64,000 nucleotides of DNA from Amycolatopsis cihanbeyliensis (GTDB lineage: Bacteria; Actinomycetota; Actinomycetes; Mycobacteriales; Pseudonocardiaceae). Below, in pieces: positions 36,501 to 49,988 of the stretch. The notes beneath the pieces were generated by a model. It made no database searches and had not been told where the DNA came from. It was given only the letters and a program-made list of their open reading frames with translations. Position 1 is the first letter of the stretch. Every line of letters starts with the position of its first letter. Where the stretch lies: contig NZ_VFML01000001.1 of assembly GCF_006715045.1 (NCBI RefSeq), positions 2,696,501 to 2,760,500 of the forward strand. The letters run 5' to 3'. Made by a program: the position numbers and the translations under genes.

Positions 36501-37573
36501 GGCTGTGGATGACGCAGTTCCTGCGCGGCACCACGGTCCCGTCAAGGGGAACGGTGACCGAGTACGTCGGACCGGGCAACGACCGCACGGTGTGGCGGCG
36601 TTCGGTCGCCCTCTCCGGGACCGGTGACAACGGGCGGCTCGCCAAAATGGCGATGTACCAGCAGAACATCTACCGCCCCGGCGAATCCAGCCGCCCGGAC
36701 GAACACTGGTTCCGGGCACCCATGCACAGCATGGCGGTGGAGCTGCAACCCGACAATCCCGCGCTTTACCCGGGAACGGTGGAAGGCTGGCGGCAGCTGT
36801 GCTCCTCCTGCCGTGGCGGTGGTGGTGACCCGGACCAGTTCGTTCCGCCGCTGCAATGGGGTGATGGGAATCCAGGGCATTTCACCAGCCCGTACGCGAA
36901 CGCCCAGCACTTCTCCACCACCACGACGAAACTGTTCCAGGGTGACCGCGAGATACCGCGGGCCAACCGGGACGAGCCGCTCGCGCTGTTCCCGGTGTAC
37001 GAGCTGTCACCCGACCCGACCCGGTACACCCTCCGGGTGAGTGATGCGATGGCAGACCGGCCGGTGATCGGTGCGCCGAGCACGACCTTGTTCCGGCACG
37101 CCACCCGTACCGACACCGAGTGGAACTTCACCTCCACCCGGCCGAACGGGACGGCGCCGCGTGGCTTCAACTGCTACGGCGGCGGCACGAACTGCGCGTT
37201 CCAGCCGCTGATCCAGCTCGAGCACCGCTTCCCGCTGGATCAGGCCAACCAGGCACCGGCGGGTACCGGCTTCACCTTCACCACCTCGGCGGCCTCCCAC
37301 TCGAAGGCTCCCGACGGCAGCCCGGTGATGTGGCTGCACGTGTCGTACTCGACCGACGGCGGCCGGACCTGGCGGCAGGCCACCGCGGACCCGCAAGGCT
37401 CCGGCGAGTGGGAGGTGACCGTCACGCATCCGGAACTGGCCGAGACAGACGGGTTCGTGTGGTTGCGTTCCGAGGCGCGGGACAGCTCAGGGAACACGGT
37501 CGACCAGACCATGCGGCGGGCGTACTCGCTCAAGTCCCCACCACCCGCGGTGCCGTCAGTCGGTGTCCGGTAG
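33527..37573 (+). CDS. Giant secreted S8 (subtilisin-like) serine protease with PA domain
   Basis: A 1348-residue secreted protease. The signal peptide (FRRSLLAFALLAVQAIAYPSQVAAA) and propeptide occupy about 1-215. The S8 catalytic domain follows with Asp248 in VVDTGVDADHPDL, His280 in HGHGTHVASIAAG and Ser456 in SGTSMATPHVAGA; the oxyanion Asn is in VAAGNAGPGN. A protease-associated domain lies near 840-930 (VGVGQAYRSASSAARHAAKAG). The last 400 residues are beta-rich, ending SVGVR with no sorting signal. ATG 33527 is chosen because the signal peptide starts there. The end overlaps a convergent regulator gene by 18 bp. Confidence 0.93.
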   Translation: MTTPHTRTARRRFRRSLLAFALLAVQAIAYPSQVAAADPSEPRAAASPAEAVHRVTLLTGDEVTYTEHADGTRAARIDAAPRPDRPPVTFETVTTADGLFVYPSDAMPYVRADVLDRDLFNLTGLVGEGLADASASTLPVLASYGQGGTLSAESLRTRANGLPAARPHTAVRTLGGVGVRVDKADAEKFWAAVAADPGTDGELRHGLAELELDHTVRVSLDRSAAQVGAPTAWDSGLDGSGTTVAVVDTGVDADHPDLAGRVTETANFTSEQDATDLHGHGTHVASIAAGSGAASGGSYRGIAPGADLLAAKVFDRWGTGPASQVMAGMEWAVDRGADVVNLSLGAGITDGTDPLAAMVNTLSAKNGTLFVVAAGNAGPGNRTVTTPGSADAALTVGAVDRNNELAWFSSRGPRLTDATVKPEIVAPGVEIAAARAAGTSGGSPLGEHYTRWSGTSMATPHVAGAAAILAQQHPDWSGARLKDRLVSTARDLELPWFEQGAGLLDIARAIGQPVSAPASANFGRQQRNGQDLPRVPHELTYTNTGDTPVALELSLEVKGWNGRPAPAATMRLTDRSVSIAPGASATTTVSVDPDIGATGVYGGTVVATATGGTTLRTPVSTYNAPRLFPLDVRVTDSTGKPATAATVEILDDTSGAAHGNDPFQDKLTHRVDLVNGAGRVLLPTGTYSALGRAMERNATSMRWSALSRSEVEVREATEIHLDATETVPVRTTGQEPLDQLDRFVALRRVIPAQAGRPSFISEVSLGAGALDWDVYVTPAAATGRGAITLQDTLSLRPAMVRASVRGHELHPEYDATSLAEKWPGEHVLPLVFAGTGSAENLTGLDVRGKIVMVGLPAPPDDAVGVGQAYRSASSAARHAAKAGATAVVSYVDLPGALPVGGLSSTGLPHLSLSHEEGTALRAALASGESKLTVRVQTAPEKMYNLSFLEENGIPADQVRQVDPAELIATRTTYHADRPGLSARKTWYAFPTGLWMTQFLRGTTVPSRGTVTEYVGPGNDRTVWRRSVALSGTGDNGRLAKMAMYQQNIYRPGESSRPDEHWFRAPMHSMAVELQPDNPALYPGTVEGWRQLCSSCRGGGGDPDQFVPPLQWGDGNPGHFTSPYANAQHFSTTTTKLFQGDREIPRANRDEPLALFPVYELSPDPTRYTLRVSDAMADRPVIGAPSTTLFRHATRTDTEWNFTSTRPNGTAPRGFNCYGGGTNCAFQPLIQLEHRFPLDQANQAPAGTGFTFTTSAASHSKAPDGSPVMWLHVSYSTDGGRTWRQATADPQGSGEWEVTVTHPELAETDGFVWLRSEARDSSGNTVDQTMRRAYSLKSPPPAVPSVGVR

Positions 37574-38587
37574 CTCGGAAGTGGGTTGTTCGGCGAGGGG
37601 CGGGGTCACCCAGCCCCTCGCCGCGGCGCGCAGCCCGGCCTGGAACCGGGTTTCCGCGCCGAGTTCCCGCATCAGCCCGTGCAGCCTGCGCTGGAAGGTG
37701 CGGTAGCTCAGCCCGAGTTGCCGCGCGATGCTGCGGTCCGGCATCCCGGTGGTGAGCAACGCCAGCAGCCGGGTGTCCTCGGGGGACAGCGGTCCCGGCT
37801 CCATGGCGTCCTCGTCCGGGAGTGCCAGCGGGACCGCCTCCTGCCAGAGGTTGCCGAACAGCGCGTCCAGGGCGTCCAGCAACGCGGACGGGTGCACGAT
37901 CAGCGCGCTGTTCAGCGTCGGTGACTCCGACTCCAGCGGGATCAGGCCCAGCCTGTTGTCGGCCAGGATCATCTTGATCGGGGCGTCCGCGACCACCCTC
38001 GCCTCCTCGCCGAGGGACAGCCCGGCCTCGAGATCGGTACGCAGGTCGTGCACCTCCAGCGCGCGGCGGTCGTAGATTCCCTGGAACCGCACGCCCCTGT
38101 TGAGCAGGTCGCGTTCGACCGGATGCAGCGCGCTGGGCAGGTGCGCGTATGGCGGCTTGTCGACAAAACGCACCTGGTCCCGCGCGGTGCGCATGACCTG
38201 CTCCACCCGGCTGCCGATGGCCTCGCCGCCGTGCACCACCTCGATCAACTCGGGTGGATGCCGCCAGCTCGACGCCTCCCGGTAACGGTCACCCAGCTGG
38301 GCGGCGATCTTCCGGGCCTCGGACAGCTCGCGCTCCTGTTGCAGGAACAGGGCTTCCAGTGCCACTTCCGGGGCGACCGCGGAGAAGCCCTCCGGTGGCC
38401 CCGGCTGCCGGACGACCAGTCCCCGCTCCCGCAAGGCGCGCAGCACCGGCCGCAACCGCTGCGGGGTGAGCCCCAGCTCGTTGCCCAGCTCCGCCACCGT
38501 CATCGAGCGGCTCTCGATCAGGACCTCGTACGCCGCCTGGTCGATCGGGCGGATACCGACGATGCCGAGCATGCCGGTGCCCCTCAC
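37556..38587 (-). CDS. TrmB-like/LuxR-type transcriptional regulator
   Basis: A 343-residue regulator. The N-terminal winged helix (about 15-75, MTVAELGNELGLTPQRLRPVL) is TrmB-like. A middle phospholipase-D/TrmB-type sensor region contains VEQVMRTARDQVRFVDKPPY and VRFQGIYDRRALE. The C-terminus (about 275-335) is a LuxR-type helix-turn-helix, LSPEDTRLLALLTTGMPDRSI followed by ARQLGLSYRTFQRRL. The GTG at 38587 has GGAGG 6 nt upstream. This class is often found next to large subtilases in actinomycetes, so it may control the convergent protease gene. The signal is unknown. Confidence 0.85.
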   Translation of the reverse strand: MRGTGMLGIVGIRPIDQAAYEVLIESRSMTVAELGNELGLTPQRLRPVLRALRERGLVVRQPGPPEGFSAVAPEVALEALFLQQERELSEARKIAAQLGDRYREASSWRHPPELIEVVHGGEAIGSRVEQVMRTARDQVRFVDKPPYAHLPSALHPVERDLLNRGVRFQGIYDRRALEVHDLRTDLEAGLSLGEEARVVADAPIKMILADNRLGLIPLESESPTLNSALIVHPSALLDALDALFGNLWQEAVPLALPDEDAMEPGPLSPEDTRLLALLTTGMPDRSIARQLGLSYRTFQRRLHGLMRELGAETRFQAGLRAAARGWVTPPLAEQPTSELPDTD

Positions 38588-38712
38588 GCGGTACCTCCGT
38601 CCCGGTATCCGGTTTCCTACCGGTGGTGACCCTTCATTCAACCAGCGACCACCACCGCCGGGGAGGGGCTCGTGCGGGATTGCGAGCCCACGCGACCGGG
38701 TACACCCCGGCT

Positions 38713-39267
38713 ATGCGGAACGTACGCAAGGCAAGGCTGGCCGCGGCCGGCGCGGTGGTCGCCCTTGCCGCGACCGGTTGTGGCGATCCGGCCCCGCTGG
38801 AGGGTCAGCAGCTCGCCACCGTCGGCACCAACGGCTCGGTCGGCCAGGTCGAGCTGCGCAACGTGTACGTGCAGCGCCCGCTGGACGGCGAGTACCAGAC
38901 CGGCGAGGACGCGCGGGTACTGCTGACGATGACCAACGGTGGCAAGCAACCGGACCGGCTCACCGAGGTGACCAGCGAGCACGCGAAGAAGGCCATGATG
39001 CGCTGGGACCAGCGCTGCGATGGAACGGCGGAACAGGTGGAGGCCATTCCGCTGCTCGCGGGTGGCACGGTGCCTGCCCCGGACGGCAAGGCGGTCACCG
39101 GACATCTGCCGTATCACCTCGAGCTGATCCAGTTCGACCGGAAGGTACGCGCCGGAACCACGGTGCCGGTCACCTTCGCCTTCGAACGGGCGGGCCAGAC
39201 GACCCTGGACGTCACGGTGCAGCCGGTGCACCCGAGTGACGAACCGGCCCGCCGGGCCTGTACCTGA
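38713..39267 (+). CDS. Lipoprotein, LpqE/PCuAC-like
   Basis: A 184-residue lipoprotein. A short signal ends in the lipobox LAATGC (cysteine near residue 19), followed by a beta-rich domain, VGQVELRNVYVQRP, ARVLLTMTNGGKQPDRLTEV and TVPVTFAFERAGQTTLDV. This is the fold and order of actinobacterial LpqE and PCuAC/DUF461 proteins. The Met/His copper motif of true PCuAC chaperones is not evident, so copper binding should not be assumed. It is divergent from the TrmB/LuxR gene, with their starts 125 bp apart. Confidence 0.72.
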   Translation: MRNVRKARLAAAGAVVALAATGCGDPAPLEGQQLATVGTNGSVGQVELRNVYVQRPLDGEYQTGEDARVLLTMTNGGKQPDRLTEVTSEHAKKAMMRWDQRCDGTAEQVEAIPLLAGGTVPAPDGKAVTGHLPYHLELIQFDRKVRAGTTVPVTFAFERAGQTTLDVTVQPVHPSDEPARRACT

Positions 39268-39344
39268 GCCGCTGTTCCGAGCGTCTGATCGTGGCTCCGC
39301 CGCTCGGCGCCGGGAACGGACCTCCCGCCGTCCAGGCTGGAGTC

Positions 39345-39836
39345 ATGGACCTTCTGGATGGCAAGGCGGTACTGATCACCGGGGCCGGCAGGGGACTGGG
39401 CAGGGCATACGCGTTGCACGCGGCGGCCGGGGCGGCGGTGCTGGTCAACGACGTGCGCGAGGACCTGGCCGAGGAGGTGGCCGGGCAGATCAGGGAGGCG
39501 GGTGGCCGCGCGGTGGGCGAGGGCGGCTCGGTGGCCGACCCGGAGAGGGCGACCCCGCTGGTCGAGAAGTGCGTCGCCCGGTTCGGCGCGCTGGACGGGC
39601 TGGTGAACAACGCGGCCGTCGGCCACCACCTGCCGCCGTGGCAGGACGACCCTGCCCGGATCCGCATCCTGATCGAGGTGAACGTGCTGGGTTCGATGTA
39701 CTGCGGAACGGCGGCGGCGAGGGTCATGCACGCTCGCGGCAGCGGGGTGATCGTCAACGTGGGGTCAGGCTCGATGCTGGGGCAGCGCGGCGCCGGCGCG
39801 CTGGAGCCGCCGCCCGCCCAGCGCTGGGCGCTGTAG
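39345..39836 (+). pseudogene. Truncated short-chain dehydrogenase without catalytic Tyr-Lys
   Basis: The first 150 residues are a normal classical SDR: cofactor motif TGAGRGLGRA, the DVRED strand, NNAAVGHH and IVNVGSGSMLGQRGAG. Then the frame turns to LEPPPAQRWAL and stops at residue 163, exactly where the family continues with the YxxxK catalytic segment. About 100 C-terminal residues are missing. The next 170 bp hold SDR-like remains only vaguely (LSVEAVVEVVVASLRR in another frame). A deletion or frameshift has probably killed the gene. ATG 39345 has GGAG upstream. Confidence 0.65.
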
Positions 39837-40013
39837 CGGTCAGGAGCCGGTGCCGGTCGCGGCCCCCGGCGGCCCGGAACCCGGCCAGCGCGACGTTCGT
39901 GGCCACGGGGGTGGGCTGGCCGGCGGCTCCGCTGTCGGTGGAGGCGGTGGTGGAGGTAGTGGTCGCGTCCCTTCGTAGGTGTCGCTCCGTGCGTGCACCT
40001 ACGTCGCGTGCAC

Positions 40014-40490
40014 CTACGTCTCGAACCGGGCGTGGCCGGATCGACAGTCCGCGCGAAGATCCTTTCCGGACTCCTCGACCTTCTCCATCAACTGCAGCAA
40101 GGTGCGCCGCTCGCCGGTGTCGAGTGCCCCGAACAGCTCGCCCGCCGCACGGGTACGGAACTCGCCGAACCGGCGGCACATCACCCTGCCCTCCTCGGTC
40201 AGGGTGACCAGCGTGGAACGGCGGTTGTCCGGGTCGATCTCCCGCCGCACCAGGCCCGCCTCCTCCAGCGCGTCCACCACCGGGGTCACCGCGCGCGGGA
40301 CCACCTGAAGGCGTTCGGCCAGCTCGGCCATCCGGGGCGGGGCATCGCAGTGTCCCAACACCGCCAGCGCCCGCGCCTGCGCGGGGGTGAGACCGAGGTC
40401 TCCCATATTGCGTCGCTGCAGCACGTGCGCGCTCTTGGCAAGCCGCAGGAGCAGCGCGCCGAGGCGTTCCTCCTCGTCACCGGCATCCAC
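40014..40490 (-). CDS. MarR-family transcriptional regulator
   Basis: A 158-residue winged-helix repressor. The DNA-binding domain covers about 35-105, with GLTPAQARALAVLGHCDAPP, LAERLQVVPRAVTPVVDAL and the wing REIDPDNRRSTLVTLTEEGR. The outer helices dimerise. It is divergent from an ABC exporter with only 67-85 bp between starts, a classical arrangement in which the MarR protein represses the exporter until a drug-like ligand binds. A 14-bp direct repeat, CGTGCACCTACGTC, lies just beyond its stop. Confidence 0.88.
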   Translation of the reverse strand: MDAGDEEERLGALLLRLAKSAHVLQRRNMGDLGLTPAQARALAVLGHCDAPPRMAELAERLQVVPRAVTPVVDALEEAGLVRREIDPDNRRSTLVTLTEEGRVMCRRFGEFRTRAAGELFGALDTGERRTLLQLMEKVEESGKDLRADCRSGHARFET

Positions 40491-40502
40491 GCGCTCAGCT
40501 TA

Positions 40503-40551
40503 ACAGAGTGACAGTAATAATGAAACATGGTAACTATGAAGGTGACTCTGT
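40503..40551. promoter_or_regulatory. MarR/ABC exporter divergent control region
   Basis: A distinctly AT-rich stretch between the two genes. ACAGAGT (40503-40509) and its complement ACTCTGT (40545-40551) flank it, and the middle contains CATGGTAACTATG, a possible MarR half-site and -10 region. Binding by the adjacent MarR protein is inferred from position. Confidence 0.45.
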
Positions 40552-40575
40552 AATTGCGTGCAGCTGGAGCCGCCC

Positions 40576-42372
40576 GTGTCGTCGCCCGAACCCGCCGCCC
40601 CTGCCGAACACCCCGCGCAGGTGCGTCGCATCCTGCGCCTGTTCCGCCCGCACCGGCGCAAGCTGCTGGTGGTGGGGCTGCTGGTCGGGATGTCCGCGCT
40701 GGTCTCGGTGATCTCCCCGTTCCTGCTGCGCGAAGTGCTCGACGTCGCCATCCCGCAGCGAGACCTCGGCCTGCTCAGCATGCTGGTGCTCGGCATGATC
40801 GGCGTCGCGGTCGCCACCAGCGTGTTCAACGTCGCCCAGACCTACCTGTCCACGCAGGTCGGCCAGGCGGTGATGCACGGTCTGCGCTCGGCGGTCTACG
40901 CCCGGCTGCAACGGATGTCGCTGGCCTTCTTCACCCGCACCCGTACCGGGGAGATCCAGTCGCGGATCGCCAACGACATCGGCAACATGCAGGCCACCGT
41001 CACCTCGACGGCGACCTCGCTGGTCTCCAACGTCACCACGGTGCTGGCCACCGTGGTGGCCATGCTCGCGCTGGAATGGCGGCTGACGGTGGTCTCGCTG
41101 CTGTTGCTCCCGGTGTTCGTGCTGGTGAGCAAGCGGGTCGGTGCCGAGCGCAAGCAGATCAGCGCCCGGCGGCAGAGCCAACTCGCCACGATGTCCGCGC
41201 GGGTCCAGGAGTCCCTCTCGGTGAGCGGGATCCTGCTCGGCCGCACGATGGGCCGGTCCGGCTCGCTCACCGAGGACTTCACCTCCGAGTCGGCCACGCT
41301 GGCGCGGTTGGAGGTCTCCGCCAGCATGGCAGGGCGGTGGCGGATGTCCACCATCCAGATCGTGATGGCCGCGCTGCCCGCGCTGATCTACTGGGCGGCC
41401 GGCTTCACCCTCGCCTCCGGTGTTCCGGTGATCACCATCGGCACCCTGGTCGCCTTCGTCACCCTGCAGCAGACGCTGTTCCGGCCCGCATACGCCCTGC
41501 TGTCCACCGGGGTGGACGTGCAGAGTTCGCTGGCGCTGTTCAGCCGCATCTTCGAGTATCTCGACCTGCCGGTGGACATCACCGAGCCGCGGCGGCCGGT
41601 GCGGCCGTCCGGTATCGCGGGCGAGGTCCGCTTCGAGGGGGTCGGGTTCGGCTACGAGACGGAAGCCGAGGCGGCGAGGGAACGCACGCTGACCGGGATC
41701 GACCTGACCGTGCCCGCGGGCACCAGCCTCGCGATCGTCGGGGAGACCGGATCCGGCAAGACCACGTTGAGCTACCTGGTACCGAGGCTGTACGACGTCA
41801 CCGCGGGCCGAGTCCGGATCGACGGGGTGGACGTGCGGGACCTCGCCTTCGACACCCTCTCCGGCGCGGTCGGCGTGGTATCCCAGGAGGCGTACCTGCT
41901 GCACGCCTCGGTCGCCGACAACCTGCGCTTCGCCAAGCCGGGCGCGAGCGAGGACGAGCTCGTCGAGGCGGCGAGGGCCGCGCAGATCCACGACCACATC
42001 GCGAGCCTGCCGGAGGGGTACGACACCCTGGTCGGCGAGCGCGGCTACCGGTTCTCCGGCGGGGAGAAGCAGCGTCTCGCGCTGGCCCGCACGATCCTGC
42101 GCGACCCGCCGATCCTGATCCTGGACGAGGCGACCAGCGCGCTGGACACCGAGACCGAACGCGCCGTGCAGGAGGCCCTCGCCACCCTGTCCGCCGACCG
42201 GACCACGATCACCATCGCGCACCGGCTTTCCACCGTCCGCGACGCCGACCAGATCGCCGTGCTGGACAGCGGCCGCGTCGTCGAGCGCGGCACGCACGAG
42301 GACCTGGTGGCCGCGAACGGCCACTACGCCAGGCTGGTACGGCGCGACGGCACCCTCGCCCGCGCCGCCTGA
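40576..42372 (+). CDS. ABC exporter (fused transmembrane and ATPase half-transporter)
   Basis: A 598-residue half-transporter that should dimerise to pump drugs, lipids or peptides. Six membrane helices fill about 25-320. The ATPase domain has Walker A GETGSGKTT (Lys395), the signature FSGGEKQRLALART and Walker B ILILDEATSALD, followed by a switch His in IAHRLSTV. The GTG at 40576 is preferred because GGAG lies 6 nt upstream; GTG 40558 is an alternative. The adjacent MarR regulator suggests inducible multidrug or metabolite export. The gene ends at the 21-bp repeat region. Confidence 0.92.
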   Translation: MSSPEPAAPAEHPAQVRRILRLFRPHRRKLLVVGLLVGMSALVSVISPFLLREVLDVAIPQRDLGLLSMLVLGMIGVAVATSVFNVAQTYLSTQVGQAVMHGLRSAVYARLQRMSLAFFTRTRTGEIQSRIANDIGNMQATVTSTATSLVSNVTTVLATVVAMLALEWRLTVVSLLLLPVFVLVSKRVGAERKQISARRQSQLATMSARVQESLSVSGILLGRTMGRSGSLTEDFTSESATLARLEVSASMAGRWRMSTIQIVMAALPALIYWAAGFTLASGVPVITIGTLVAFVTLQQTLFRPAYALLSTGVDVQSSLALFSRIFEYLDLPVDITEPRRPVRPSGIAGEVRFEGVGFGYETEAEAARERTLTGIDLTVPAGTSLAIVGETGSGKTTLSYLVPRLYDVTAGRVRIDGVDVRDLAFDTLSGAVGVVSQEAYLLHASVADNLRFAKPGASEDELVEAARAAQIHDHIASLPEGYDTLVGERGYRFSGGEKQRLALARTILRDPPILILDEATSALDTETERAVQEALATLSADRTTITIAHRLSTVRDADQIAVLDSGRVVERGTHEDLVAANGHYARLVRRDGTLARAA

Positions 42373-42379
42373 CGCACCC

Positions 42380-42551
42380 GAACGGCCAACGCGCGCACGT
42401 GGCCGGCCAACACGCGCGCATGAGCGGCAAACACGATCGCGCCGGCGTGTTTGCCGTCCGCGCGCGCGTGTTTGCCGCTCATGTAGGTGAGTTTGCCGTC
42501 CGCGCGCGTGAGTTTGCCGCTCATGTAGGTGAGTTTGCTGTTACGGGCGCG
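42380..42551. repeat. 21-bp periodic repeat in inverted arrangement, locus B
   Basis: Five exact 21-bp units run from 42447 to 42551, alternating GAGTTTGCCGCTCATGTAGG(T) (42510-42530) and GAGTTTGCCGTCCGCGCGCG(T) (42489-42509). The left half (42380-42434) carries the same units in reverse orientation. CGGCAAACAC (42425-42434) and GTGTTTGCCG (42447-42456) form the base of a large imperfect hairpin. It fills the whole gap between the convergent ABC exporter and carboxylase genes, so it may also act as terminator. Confidence 0.85.
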
Positions 42552-42552
42552 C

Positions 42553-48042
<5,490 letters not shown>

Positions 48043-48345
48043 GAAGCGAGCCTCCCACTACGAATACACCCCAGGACGAGGGGGACGACCGCGGCGCCGC
48101 CCCCACAAAGACCAGACTCCCGGCTACCGCCGAGTACGAAAATAGTCTCCCTTGCGCGTAGCGCGCCCTCAGAGTTGTAGGAAACCTCCAAAGAAGTTCT
48201 CGATGTGAACCTGGTCGCACCGCGACTTGTCATCTCCTGTTCAGCTGAACTCCAACAAGGCACGGCAAAAGAGGCTTATCCCCCAGTAAGGCCCGGCTCG
48301 GCGGCCGGGCACCGGATGGCGGGACCCGCCCAGGTGGCTCGGCGG
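48043..48345 (-). other. 303-bp intergenic region upstream of the carboxylase
   Basis: It separates the stop of the broken MFS gene from the carboxylase start and must hold the carboxylase promoter. A short stem, GCCCGGC (48291-48297) with GCCGGGC (48304-48310), may terminate MFS transcription. No conserved operator or riboswitch was recognised. Confidence 0.4.
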
Positions 48346-49475
48346 CTATGCCCCGTACCCCGCCGGCGCGGCGCGCACCGCCCGGCGGGACAGGACGATC
48401 ACACCCAGCGTGGCCGCCGCGGCGAACCCGCCGAGCAGCAGGCACACCGTGTGCGGGGTGGTGGTGTAGCCCGGCCCGGCCAGCGTGCCGCCGCTCAATG
48501 CCGCCAGCAGCGCACCGACCACCGCGATCCCGGTGGACAGCCCGAACCCGGCGCCGGTGAGCAACAACGACACGAGCAGGCCAGGCGGGCTGCTGTCCGG
48601 GCCGATGGTGACCAGCAGCAAGGCGCCGAGCCCGGTCGCCGCGACCGACCCGGCCACCAGCGGCACCGAGGAGACCCTGCGCGCCAGCCCCGAGCCCACC
48701 GAGGGCAGGAACACGGTCGGCGCGGTGAGCATGAGCAGCCAGACCCCCGCCTGCCCCGGGCTCAACCCGACCACCGAGATCAGGTACGAGGGCAGGTAGA
48801 CCAGCAGCGGGACCAGCACGACGACGATCGCGGCCACGGCGACCGCCGTGGCCGCGATCGTCGGATTGGCCAGCAGGCCGAGGTCGAACATGGGTCGTCC
48901 TTGCCGCGCTCCACCGCGGCGAAGGTCACGCCGAGGACCGTCGCCGGCGCGAACGCGCCGAGCACGAGCGGGTCACCGAACCCGAGCTCCGGCCCCTCCA
49001 CCACCGCGAAGATCAGCAGCAACAGTGCCGAGGTGAACAGGGCGGCCCCCGGCCAGTCGACCCTCCGGCCGGATGCGCCTGGTACCCGCGGCGGCACCGG
49101 CGACAGCAGCAGGACAAGGCAGGCCATCGCCGCCGGGGTACCGAAAACCGCGCGCCAGCCAAGGGTGTCCACCAGCAGCCCACCGACCGTGGGCCCGAAG
49201 GCCAGCCCGAGTCCGAGGGTGGTGCCGAGCAGCCCGAAGGCGCGTACCCGCGCGGCGCCGTGGAACGTCTCGGCGAGGATCGAGGAGCCACCGGTCACCG
49301 CGGCGGCCGCGCCGATCCCACCCAGCGCGCGGACGATGTTGAGCAGCAACACGTCCCCGGACACCGCGCTCAACACGCCGCTGGTTCCGAACAGCACGAC
49401 CCCGGCGATGAACACCCGCCGCCTGCCGAGCACGTCGGCAAGGGAACCGGCGCGGCCGTGGCCCGGCGGAATCAT
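48346..49475 (-). pseudogene. MFS transporter broken by a frameshift and 5' truncation
   Basis: One major-facilitator protein is split over two frames. The 5' part (49475 down to about 48895) reads SLADVLGRRRVFIAGVVLFG and FGLLGTTLGLGLAFGPTVGG, up to ERGKDDP. The continuation starts one base out of frame as MFDLGLLANPTIAATAVAVA and runs to the end at 48346. Restoring one base near 48892 would join them. The motif between helices 2 and 3 is also almost at the start, so the first two helices are missing upstream. The relatives are drug exporters of the 14-helix type. Confidence 0.82.
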
Positions 49476-49521
49476 TGTCGCCTGCTGTGCGCCAGGCCAC
49501 GGGCGCCGCCGCTATCCCCGC

Positions 49522-49911
49522 CTACCCGGCCGGATCCGAGCCGTACGGCCGGGTGATGGCTTCGAGGTAATGGCCGGACGGGTCGCAGAAGTAGACGCCC
49601 CTGCCCCCGTGGTTGGTGTTGTACTGCTGCGGCAGTTCACCGCGCGGATCGGCCCAGTGCTCGATCCCCGCGGTCTGGATCCGGCCGTAGATCCCGTCGA
49701 AGTCCTCCTCGCTCACCAGGAACGCGTAGTGCTGCGGAGGGAAGTCGATCCCCGGTTCGGCGAACTGAATGAGAACCTCGCCGTCCAGCCGGACCACGAG
49801 AAAGACCCCGCCTGCCTCCGCGGGAGGAAGCCCGAAGATCTCGGTGAAGAAGGATGCTGATTCCTGCTTGTCGCGCGCGGCGACGATAGTGTGATTGAAC
49901 TGGATGGTCAT
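49522..49911 (-). CDS. VOC-family (glyoxalase/bleomycin-resistance-like) protein
   Basis: A 129-residue single-unit protein with the paired beta-alpha-beta-beta-beta modules of the vicinal-oxygen-chelate fold. His7 in FNHTIV and Glu117 in HYLEAI are at the usual metal-ligand positions, and GGRGVYFCDPSGH is typical of the second module. It may bind a drug or catalyse a metal-dependent reaction; no substrate can be named. ATG 49911 follows AAGGG at 6 nt. Confidence 0.85.
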   Translation of the reverse strand: MTIQFNHTIVAARDKQESASFFTEIFGLPPAEAGGVFLVVRLDGEVLIQFAEPGIDFPPQHYAFLVSEEDFDGIYGRIQTAGIEHWADPRGELPQQYNTNHGGRGVYFCDPSGHYLEAITRPYGSDPAG

Positions 49912-49988
49912 TGAAGACCCTTCGAAAATCCCGCGCCTCCATGCCTGACGCTGTCCGCCACCGACACGCGACGCTGGCTTCGATCACA

